From: Echinometra lucunter
Taxonomy: Eukaryota > Echinodermata > Echinoidea > Camarodonta > Echinometridae
Length of the DNA stretch: 64,000 bases
NCBI GenBank assembly: GCA_029962745.1
Contig: CM057156.1
Span: 3,494,114-3,558,113 of the forward strand
Direction of reading: 5' to 3'
Under the pieces are notes generated by a model that was given only the letters and a program-made list of their open reading frames with translations, searched no databases and had not been told where the DNA came from. Positions 1 through 11,600 of the stretch are shown here, one piece after another (the first letter of the stretch is position 1; each line of letters opens with the position of its first letter). A program made the translations under genes and the position numbers.

Positions 1-1720
1 CCATGTCCAGTTTATGTATTTGGCCCTCTATCGGCGAGGTGATAGCTGCGGTGTGTGATAGTGCACTGACTGCGACTGGCTGTGTACAAAATCAGTGAAA
101 GATATGAGATATGCCCTGATATTATTTCATAACTTTATTCTAGATCAATAAGATAAAGCATGGATACATGGGTAGATGACCATAAGACAATGACCATATC
201 TGACAGATGAAGATATGATGTATTTTTGTACTTTCGTTACTTTTTTCCTTATTTTTGTCAGTAAAGTCCAGGAAACCTGTGTAGGGAGTACGGCTCCTCG
301 CACAAACAGGCTTCATGAGTCAAAGGCGAGTGAATTTGCACTCAGTTAGCTTCATTCAAATTTTTAAGCTTTCTCCAATTGTTGTGGCATCTGAGCACCG
401 CACAGCTGCGACCTGAACTTCCCTGATTATTCCTCATTGTAAACATTAAAAGAAATCTGCATATGTTGGTCCAAAATAGAGAAAATCAAACTAAAGTACA
501 AAAACACGCTATTGACTTATGTACTGTAAAAGTTGGGTAACCGCAGTATGGCGACCAGTCTGCTGCCCTCTTGCATTGTGGAATTGGTCTATACAAGGTA
601 TTTATTCCAAATAAGTTAAAATAGATTTTTATACCTCCGCCCAGGAAGGTAGGTGCTAGAGGCATGTTTTCAGGTTGTCCGTCTGTCCGTCCGTCTATCC
701 GTCCTGTTTTCGTTCTCGCGATAATCATGAGACAGATTGACTACAAACTTGGCTCATGTATGCATAAGGGAGGGACAATGATCTGATTAGATTTGGGGGT
801 CACGAGGTCCAAGGTCAAAGGTCATAGCAGTCATAATATTCATGAAAATGGTTCATTCTTGCGATAACTTAAGAACCATTTGACAGATCAACTTCAAACT
901 TGGCTCATGTATGCATATGGGAGGGACAATGATCTGATTAGATTTGGGGATCCTGAGGTCAAAGGTCAAAGGTCATAAAAGTCATTTTATATATATGAAA
1001 ATGGCTCATTCTTGTGATAACTTAAGAACCCTGTGACAGATCAACTTCAAACTTGGATCATGTATGCATAATGGGGAACCATGATCTGAGTAGGTTTAGG
1101 GTCACAGGTCAAAGGTCAAAGAGGTCATTATGTACATGAAAATGGCTCGTTCTTGCGATAACTTAAGAACCATTTTATGTATTAACTTCAAACTTGGAAC
1201 ATGTATGCATATCAGTTTTGTACTCTAAATGTATCCTAATACATTTCCAGTAATTAAAAGTGATATATTTTGTATCTTGAGCGGGATCTGGCAAGGGCGG
1301 AGGCATAAATTTCGATCGTGTGGTCAAGGATTCATCAAGTTCTTGCTGTAGATGTACAACTACGAATTTATGAAATGAAAGATATAATAAAGTAACATGA
1401 AGACAGAGCTAAAGAAAAAGAGAGAAGTGATGAGAGACATGTAGAAAAAATGTAAATTACTTTTATAGCATGCTTGATTACATTTGAGTAAGTGTTATTA
1501 CATTAGTAAGTGCTAAAACATTGTTTATGTACAATTCGTTATTTTCATATGAGGAAATGGAGGGAGAAAGAAATTGGTATATTCAATAGGGATGGTCCTG
1601 TGTAAAAGCAGGAAGTGAAAACAATTCTTCTTGTTTCACACAAATGTTTATATCACTGCTCAAAACAAAAGGGGATTTTTGCTGTCTTTATAGCGTTTTG
1701 ATAGGGTTTAATTGGTGCAG
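1..1720. other. spatacsin copy A upstream intron sequence
   Basis: No exon is recognisable. It holds the tandem-repeat element at 631-1,307; the rest is AT-rich and unassigned. Not represented in copy B because that copy starts at a gap. Confidence 0.6.
631..1307. mobile_element. repeat element with TACCTCCGCCC/GGGCGGAGGCATA inverted ends and internal tandem repeats
   Basis: Begins ATACCTCCGCCC and ends GGGCGGAGGCATA. Inside, the phrase CAAACTTGG recurs near 752, 893, 1,047 and 1,188, spacing about 141-154 bp, with GATAACTTAAGAACC between. A related element lies at 48,735-49,462. Class unknown; non-autonomous. Confidence 0.7.
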
Positions 1721-1814
1721 GAATCTATAGAAGAGCCCTTGTGCTTGTATCAAATGCTTTCAGGATATTAGATACGTGCATGACAAATTTACATTCAGTG
1801 CGGTTTTGGAAAAG
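1721..1814 (+). CDS. SPG11: spatacsin copy A e1, frameshifted by indels
   Basis: Aligned to 23,590-23,685, this copy has one extra A, two missing Cs and one missing G, net -2 nt, so its frame is broken. The surrounding DNA to about 2,600 also differs from copy B mainly by single-base indels, so poor sequence quality is more likely than a true mutation. Confidence 0.75.
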
Positions 1815-2640
1815 GTTAAATGTAATAAAGGAAGGTTTTTATTACCGAATGGTTTTGCTTTTGTTGTCTGTGTAAAGTGCTTTCATGGGTGAGTTGTAAA
1901 AGCGAAACCGCAAACAGGACAAAGAACAAAGCCAGGTAAAGTCCTTAATTGATTTGTTAATCATGATGAATTGTACTTATTCGTCTCTTCAATCTGTTGG
2001 AGTTATAGTTTCTTCCTTGATCAGTCACGGCCTCAGCGAGGATCCAGTTGCCTTTGATACAGCAGTAGGATTAGCTTAAACTCTGGATTAAAACAAGCTT
2101 AAATATTTTTTCTTCTGTCTTATTGTTCCTTCATTCATCTATCATGTAAGTGTGGATTCACTTTTTGACTTTTGAATTCTGTCATTTCCATACACTTTGT
2201 ACAGAAGACACCTGGGCTCCGTTTCATAAAACTTGTTATCAATAACAAGTTACAGTAACTGTTATAAGCTACTGAAAATCCTTGCATCTGATTGGCTGGG
2301 AGCAAATTTGTCATAGAAATGTGGCAGTTGTTACTGATAACAAGTTTTATGAAACGGGGCCCTGGTTATCCGTCTTTGTATCCCTTGGATCAGCTTAATC
2401 TCAGGATGAGATAGAGCTGAACTCTTCATCAAAATTATTTCTTTTTTATGTCTTTGTTACACAGATCCATCCATCAACCATAATCTGTGTGTGGATTCCA
2501 TCAGGCCCTGCTTTACTTGTATATTGTCTTTTTCTCTCTCCTTTCTTCTTCATCTTTTTCTCTTTCCCTTAGTTCTCCTCCTTCCCTCCCCTGCATACTT
2601 TCCCCCATTCTCCCCTTTTTAACCTAATTTCCATTTCTCT

Positions 2641-2681
<41 letters not shown>

Positions 2682-5600
2682 TTTCCCTTCCTCTCCTTCA
2701 TTTTTTGCCTGGTCTCCTTTAACCCATAGAGGTACAGTGTCACCTTTAGGAGACGCTTTTGCAGTATATGTTGGTCCAGAATGTTTGGCAGTACATATCA
2801 TACATTAACAGAAAGAGAAAAATGCACTGACAAATTTGAGCCCATTCCCATCGCTGTATGGTGTGGCATTCTCGAATTAGAGCAGTTTAAGTGTAACTAA
2901 TCATTAAACTCTTTAAATTTGCAATGCAGTGAATAATATATAATCACTATTTCTGTGTTCAAATTGGCAATTTCTGATTCAATTTTACAATTATATTTCA
3001 TTTTGGTTTAAGTTGTATCCATATTTATTTTTTTCAAGCTATGTAAACCTGGAAAAAATAATTTGTATTGCCAATTTAAGGATTGAAGATGATTAATTTA
3101 GACCTCTAAAAAGCTCTGTACTGCTATGGGTTAACCTTTCTCCTTATATTTTTAGCATAACTATTTTTATTGTGATAATTATTTCATGTTCAAATTTTGT
3201 CTGTTTTTACGTATTTTAGATTAATTGATAATATGATTGTTCAATTCTTTGTCAATTATTTTTGCATAAACTGTAAACCGACATTTTCAGCTCCCGACTT
3301 GCTTGTTCTTTTATCGTCCATAAATTAAAGAATGAAATGAAATTGCAATCAGCTTAAAATTTAGATCAGCTCAAGCTCAACTTTTCATTTAAACCGTTGT
3401 TTTCTTTCTTCATTTCTTTATTTTACAGATCCCTCCATCGATTACAATCTCAGAGCAGATTCAGCCTGGTCATACCTTACTTCACACCACCATTGGGATC
3501 AGCTTAAGCTCTGGATTAGATCAAGCTTAACTCTCAATCCTGATCCCTCATCCTCATCAACAGAAGCAGTAAACCCTTGGCTTCATGATCTCAAGTTAGT
3601 TCCAGGAGTAGTGCACAAGATGGAGTCCTGCTTGCCAGACCTCAGAGAGAAAATCTTGGATGAATTAGCAAGGTTGCATTTTTCGCCTTCTCTCTTATCA
3701 TGGCAATGAGTCTATTCATTTATTGATTTTCCAATGATTAGGTTTTATATCACATTCTCGTTACCACTTCAAGTTTTGAACTGTTTATGAGTAAGTAATA
3801 TGGTGCACTTAGTTCTTCAAAGACACTGCCTTTTCCTTTTTGGTTGCCAGTGTGATAGAGCCACAGCACTCTGCAAAGGGAGGTGATAGATGGTGAGAGA
3901 TGGTGGAAGGTTTCATTCAGTTTAAAAGGGCATTCTATTGAGAACTCATCATGTTCTCAACTCAAGGTTGTGCTGTTCTGTCGCATTGCCTACTCACTCA
4001 ATGGCTACATGTACCACAAGACTACATATGCCCCTCTGCAAACACATCTAATCATGGACACTCTCACAAGTTCCTTGTCCCTATGCCAGAACAGTTGGCT
4101 ATCAACGGACATTCATCAGCTGTACCATTTAACCCATTCGTGACAGGAATTATTAAAGCCTAATTTGATCAGCTTTTATTCTTCAAATTGGCAACACCAA
4201 CATTTTTATTTTATTGCTACATTTTTCTTATAAACATCATGTATCTGAATGAATAAAATTGACAGAAATTATGATGAGAAGTCAAAAGTTGCCAATTTGC
4301 AGGGGAAAACGGTGATTTTAGACTTTCTATCACATTGCCAATTAAGGATTTTAATGCTTATTTTCCTTTAAAAAATTGTCAGCATCAAACAACGAATATT
4401 GACGCAACCAAAATGGGCACAGTTTGTGTAGAATTTTTTGCTCTTTTTGGTCATGTATTTGGTATGATTTTTAGGGCTTTGCATTAAAAGATATTAGGCC
4501 AAACCACAAAATGTGGACCTCTGTCACGAATGGGTTAACCCATTCGTGACAGAGGTCCACATTTTTGGACCCTTTCAAGCAAGTGGTGCAGGAAACCCTA
4601 CTCAGACTAGGGTCACACCTGTTTTAGCTGCACGTAGCCTACATAGTCATTTTCAACCTGCACTGTACATACATATCCACACCATACCTGCCAACAGTAT
4701 GAGTATACACCAGAGGTGGTCTGTGCTGTTCACGAAGAAGAAGAAGAAGAACTGAAATCATGTGAAATTTGCAGAGGGCTTGTTTACTCTGCACATACAT
4801 GTAGCACTCCCATCATGCCAGCACCCATCAGACTAATGCAATAAACCATCAGGCACGAAGGTTACCAACTCAAGCTAGATAAATGCCTCAAGGTTCATTA
4901 ATGTTACTGTATGTCCGTAGACTCCTAACCTCATTCACCCAAACATATGCTTAGTGTGGTACTGAAATATTTCAAAATACAAAAGCATGGCTTACATGTA
5001 CTTCTGGTTAGTTAGTCTCCATTGCTCCTGACTGCCCTGCCACGAGGAATTTGTCACCACAATTACATACTGCCCCAGGTTCTACATGAGAGCTGACTCT
5101 ATAATTACTTNNNNNNNNNNNNNNNNNNNNNNNNNNNNNNNNNNNNNNNNNNNNNNNNNNNNNNNNNNNNNNNNNNNNNNNNNNNNNNNNNNNNNNNNNN
5201 NNNNNNNNNNNNNNNNNNNNNNNNNNNNNNNNNNNNNNNNNNNNNNNNNNNNNNNNNNNNNNNNNNNNNNNNNNNNNNNNNNNNNNNNNNNNNNNNNNNN
5301 NNNNNNNNNNNNNNNNNNNNNNNNNNNNNNNNNNNNNNNNNNNNNNNNNNNNNNNNNNNNNNNNNNNNNNNNNNNNNNNNNNNNNNNNNNNNNNNNNNNN
5401 NNNNNNNNNNNNNNNNNNNNNNNNNNNNNNNNNNNNNNNNNNNNNNNNNNNNNNNNNNNNNNNNNNNNNNNNNNNNNNNNNNNNNNNNNNNNNNNNNNNN
5501 NNNNNNNNNNNNNNNNNNNNNNNNNNNNNNNNNNNNNNNNNNNNNNNNNNNNNNNNNNNNNNNNNNNNNNNNNNNNNNNNNNNNNNNNNNNNNNNNNNNN

Positions 5601-8600
5601 NNNNNNNNNNTTTGGCTAATGAGGAATTACCTGAAGGCAAAAAAAGAGCACTAGTAAGAAAGAAAATATAAAAAGGAAAAATCACAGGCCAGAAAACAAT
5701 GATGTCATTTCTAATTCATGTAGGATTGTGTTGCAGTTTTTAAGCTCTGGTCTCTTGGTGAAATCTTTTGCCGATTGTGTTATGAATTTTCTTTTGTTAT
5801 CTCTTTATAGGTGGCAAACTTCTTATCAGATGTTGTAATGACTGGATTGCAACAGAAAATCAGGAGAAGAAAGGAGAGTATGTATTCTAGATTGTTATAT
5901 ATACATGTATTCATGATTTACACTAAAGAAGATTTAAGCTGGTCTGTGAAGATTTAAACAGAACATAAGCAGTGAAAAATATTCTTAGCTGTGTGATGAA
6001 AAAGAAAGATGTTATTTAGTGAAAAGCTTTGTCATGAAATTTTGAAATCTCTGCAACCTGTCACTGACACAGCCACTTTCATTATAAGGTCCCTCACCAG
6101 AGCAGGCAGCATTCATGGGCCTAGCTAAACTGAGATCCAGCTGTATCTTCTCTGACATACCATTCTCCATTGGAAGGTTCTTGCTCTGAGCAGATGGAGA
6201 GTTTAACTTCCATGAGAGTGGCTAAACAGTTGAGGCATCCAGCTTATCTTCTCGTCATTATTGTTAGGTTCCCTGACATGCCCCCCCCCCCCCCCCCCCC
6301 CCCCCGGAAGGCCATTCTCCAGGGCATACAGAGAATGTAGTTTTCATAAGCTTGCCTAAGCAATGTAGATATCCAGCTTATCTTCTTGTCATCACTTCCA
6401 GGTTCCTTGACACGCCCCCCTGCAGCTGAGGGCCCTTCTCCTGAGCGGATGGAGAAAGCAGCTTTCATGAGCCTAGCTAAATTATGCAAGGATCCAGCTT
6501 GTCTGGGAACTAGACTATTAGACGAGGCCACACAGATAGCCCAATCGGATTTAAGCACCACAAGACCAGGTGAGAAAAATGTAAAGGATGTGCTGAATTT
6601 ATTAGTTTTAAGTACCAGTACTATATAAGTGGATAACATGAAAAAAAAAACACATATATCTATGTGGTAAAGAACATACATGTATTTGTTTTTACTAGAG
6701 CTGTTACATTGTTCTATTATGCCCCAGTATTGAAAAGAGAATATGATAACCAATCTATTAACAATTTCATTGTGAAATGTGCAAAGTACACCCATGTGTG
6801 GATAAAAGTCAGTGATGTAATGATTGGTTATTACACAGAATGAGATGAAAATAAATAGATGTAGATAGAAGACAGTTCATACTCTGAGAGACATAAGAGA
6901 GCAGGGAAGAAAAATATCAGCTTTAGAACTTGCAATGGGGCCGAATTTTATGTACTAGTATTTAATACAACTTTCATACATTTGATGATGGAAAGTGATT
7001 TAAATGATACATTATTTCATATTTCACAAAGTGAAAGTTCTATGATATAAACAATTTCCAAGAGGAAATTTTCACACATGTGAGACGAAAACTACATATA
7101 TGATGAAAACTAGGTACACTGTATTATGGGTTTAGAGTCATATGCGTCACTCTTACTCTTTGTGTACCTGATCAACAGCCTTGACTCTAGAGGTGGAGCT
7201 TATTGTCCGATCTCACGACTGCTTCACACTCAGTTGTAACATGGAAGGCATTGCATCAGTCCTCAGAGCCTGCTGTGACTGCTGTAGCGCCCTCGCTCAG
7301 ACCGAGGAATTTGGTCTCATGGTAAGAAGACTGAATATGCATAAGATCTAATTTGTATTTAGCATGGTCAAGTCTTTCATGTCCAGCTAGTAGTTCATAG
7401 GTACAACCAAGGCCACGTAAGTCAACATTAAGTTTAAGGTTTAAACGATTTTTGGTTCTGCCTTATGTTGAGTGAAAATGGATTAATAAGAATTCCACTT
7501 TGAAAGGCAATTATTTTTAAAACCTATCACAAGCAGATTAGTCAGCCAACTTCTACAATTGAACAGGAAAGTTAAAAAGTTTGATCACTTTAAGACAGTC
7601 AAGTTAAAGTAATCTTTGTCCCATGCTAATAATAACTGACATGTATATCTATATTATAGACATGTTTTTATCAAATTGATGATCCAACTCTGACTGGTTT
7701 GTCTGTTGACAGATGTAAGAAGGTTCAGTGAAATATCATACATGTACATCTTTAAGATCTCAAGAACACTATAGATATACATGTACATTGATTACTAGTA
7801 ATCTCAATCTGTTCTGTTTCCATTGTGATAGGTTCGTCTGCTGATAGGTGTGAGAAGGTTCAGTGAGATGACCTACATCTTTGAGATCTTGAGAGCTAAC
7901 CATCAGATGGATACACTACTCAAGAAAGGAGCTAATGTGAGCATCATATGATTATTACTTTGATAGATACATGTAGATAGATGAAAAGAAGGAGAGAGAG
8001 AGAGAGAGAGAGAGATGTGTGAAGATGATAGATATAAGAAAGTTCAGTGCACATTTTTGAGATCTTGAGAGCTACATGTAATCATCAGATGGTGCACTGC
8101 TCAAGAAAGGAGCGAATGTGAGCATCACATGATTATTATTATGTCAATGATCAAACATGCTTACTCAATCGTTATTCTCCAAACACCTGTTCTCATTAAG
8201 CTGCACATGATCAGAAGGGGATGACAGTCACTGCACTTATGTAAATTAAAACCAGTGGTGGAACTCATATTTCAAAGGGCTTGTAACTGTTGGTAGTCCA
8301 TGCATAATAAGTCCACGGTCATTCTAACATCAAATCTTCGTGTGTGTTGTATATCTAGGATGACAAACTGAAAGTGGCCTTGTTGGACTTCTTGAAGCGA
8401 TGTGACCCACCTGACACCGAGGCTTACAGCATTGTTGCTCTCAAGTTTGAGATGCATAGAGAAGTAGCCAGTCTTCTAGAGCAAGATGCAAAGGATAGAC
8501 TGAGAACACTCAAGTCTAGGACCATGGGTAAGTCATTGTTGTTGTTATCATCACAGTTCAATTCTCCCTGTTGCATATCGCTTTCTGAATCCCAACTCTG

Positions 8601-11600
8601 GTGATGCTCTAATTTTGGGGCATGTTGATTAGATGATTTTGGGGGAAGGGTACTTCTGGTGCACACAGCTGTGATTTTGATCGCCATTGACAATGTTTTG
8701 ATGGATGCATTCATCCTGGCAAAAAGTCACACTTTATCCCATATTCCAGCAAATAATTGTGTTTTCATAGATTTGCTATAGAAATGAGATTCTGCTACCG
8801 AAGAATTGTTCAAAATCGCTGAAGATTTGATGTCATCAGAGCAAATAATCATGCGCGAAGACAAGCAAGGCATTAATTGAACGCATGCTGTGATTACACA
8901 ATTATACCAGAAGTACATGTTAAAGCGCTGAACACCCATGTTCTTGATATCACTAGCGATTGCCAATACCAATTAATATCAGCTACATGCAATAGGGAGA
9001 ATTGTGTAGTGTTGTATAGACCATGTACATGGGACTACACTTTTTTATTTTGCTCAGAATGTACTGCATACTTTGCAATTCTTCCTTAGATCAGAAAGAT
9101 GCATATTCAAAGTCTCTTATCTTTTCTTCAAGAAGACTTCTGAGATATGCCCAAAGTATAACCTTTATACTGATTCATTATTATTTCTTAGCATTTTACA
9201 TAAAACTTGCCTTTCTCTGAGATATGTGGGATCTTGTCCCTTACCTTTTCAGGGTTTATATTGATCAGATTAATGACAAGGTTGAATGGTTCTGGATATT
9301 TAGATACATATAAAGGCAGTTTGGTTATTTATTGATCTTTCTTTAATGAATAATTCAGTCTAGCTAACATAAATCAATCAATAATAAGAATATGGGACCA
9401 TTTAGCTACTTGAGCAAACTTTTTTGTAGTAGTCCATGTTAGCTGTCATGATTTTTAATCAGTTAGCAGATTCTGTATAACATTCTTTGTTCCTCCTTGT
9501 ACCTTAATACAGACACCAACATTGAAATCCAGAACATTCTTGAGAATGTCTTACATGACTTTACCAATGCTGCCAAGAACTTTGCCAAAGTAAGTGACCT
9601 CCCTCATTATATAACAGTACTTCCCATTATTAATACAGGGGAGAATAGGGGTATTCACTGACACAAAGACCAGGGGAGCGTTTCATGAAGAGTTTTGTTG
9701 GTGAAAATCAGCAACAAATGTTACAAGCTACTGAAAATCCTTGCATCTGATTGGCTGACAGCAAATTAGTCGGTGAAAATCACCGACAAAACTCTTCATG
9801 AAATGCTCAGGATGCCAGGATGAATATGTCAAAGAAAGACAGAAGATGTCTTGGAGATTAAGTAATAAGTACCGCTAGTCTATTGTCAGACAACGAAAAA
9901 GCTACTCTAGGTGTATACTGTAGACGTGAGAAGGGCACAGTGAGTTATTCAGATACTAGTAGGTATATTCAAAATTTAAAATGTTTATAGCTACTTAAAT
10001 GAACATGTTTTTATGATACATGATACTCATACATACTTGATCAACATTCATGTAAACTTTATATGAAGATATTCCTCACATATTATCATGAAAAGTCAGT
10101 GTTTTATTGTATCATATTGCACAGACTATCCAAATATTTAAAATTGACCGAATCATTTTGTTTCTTAATGGAAAGTAGGTATAACCTGTGATAAAATGAA
10201 TATCATTACTCTTCAATATACAGTGCTGTGATAGTATGTGAGAAATTCCCTCTCTCACATACCAGTATCTTTTTTACTGACATGTTGTCACATATTGGTA
10301 TGAATAATCTTTACAGTTACTCTTTCAAAATGTAATCCTTGAAATATCTGTTGGTTCTTTTTCAGGATAACTGTTTACGCCATGCAGAGAAATGCATAAA
10401 GCAAGCACGCCTAGTGGCCCTCCAGATTCGCCTTCTACCTGTCCGGACAAGGGTCATTAACTTTGAACCTGCGGAGGTCACCAAGTTTGTTACCCAGCAT
10501 CCTAAGTTTCATGAGGTAACTGATTCAAAGTGGACTAAGAATGTCAGCAACAAAATATTAACCTGAATTTGAAGTTCAGCATCTTGCTTCTGGCAAATTG
10601 TTGATAAGTTTCTGTGTTGCCATAATCTAATCATTTGACCTGTATGTAAAAAAAAAAAAAATGTATTAAAGTAATGATATACTTATGGGAATGAATTATT
10701 TTTGCCATACCTGAAACTTTCAGAACATGCAATGGATAAAGGAACATGGCCATTAATATCTGATGTTATAATGTTGGTTGGGAATTTAGTCACATGTGGA
10801 ATGCTTGTAGATCATTGTGCACAGAGTGTTTTGGCAATCCAGGGATTCAGTTCCCTGCATAGTTTAAGAATACATACCAGTATATACATACGGGCTGGAA
10901 ACTTCAAATGCCAGTCCGAAGCTACATTTGTACCTATAAACAATTTCATGTAAACTTTTCCTGGTTGAGTCATTCAGTGTATTTTTATATGCATACTTTA
11001 TTCTCCATAAATTTCTTTCACACGCAATCATTTCTCTGTTCCTTGCTTTTATGCAGGTAATGATTGTGCAGGACGCTTACCAGCAGCAGAGTGAATGGTC
11101 GAATGCTCTCTTTAACAATGTCATCCTGCAAGGGAACTTTAAGTACCTTGAAGACTTCCAGTCATGTATCCAACTCACACCAGGTCACTTCAATGATGTC
11201 GCAGCCAGGTATGGGTGGAATCATGAAAATGAGTTTTTACACCACATGTTTTAAAGCTTTATTGGTTATTTGTTTGTTTTGCTTGACTACTAAGAAAGCA
11301 TTAACGTTTGTAAGTAACAGCCAGAGGACCAACCACTCCAAGGGACCTGGTCGTGAGGATTGATGCCCTACCAAAGGGCACTAGTTCATCAACCTGGTTT
11401 CAAACCAAGGTCACCGTATTAGAAGATCACTGCTCTACCAACAGAGCTATCACGCCTCCTCTGAGGGAGTGAAGTGATGATAATGATATATTCATGAATG
11501 AAATGAATTTCTTTGAAAGAGGAATCTTTTTTTTATAAAGATATTTGAAGTGATTGCAATTTGTGCATTCTGTAAAATTGTGTCTGATATATCCTCCTGA

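Noticed and set aside
5008..5685. Open frames crossing the N gap
   Set aside because: Their length comes from Ns, as with the frames over 23,035-23,843.
8424..8714. Minus-strand frames over e29 and nearby intron (also at 54,895)
   Set aside because: They are shadows of e29 and its intron.
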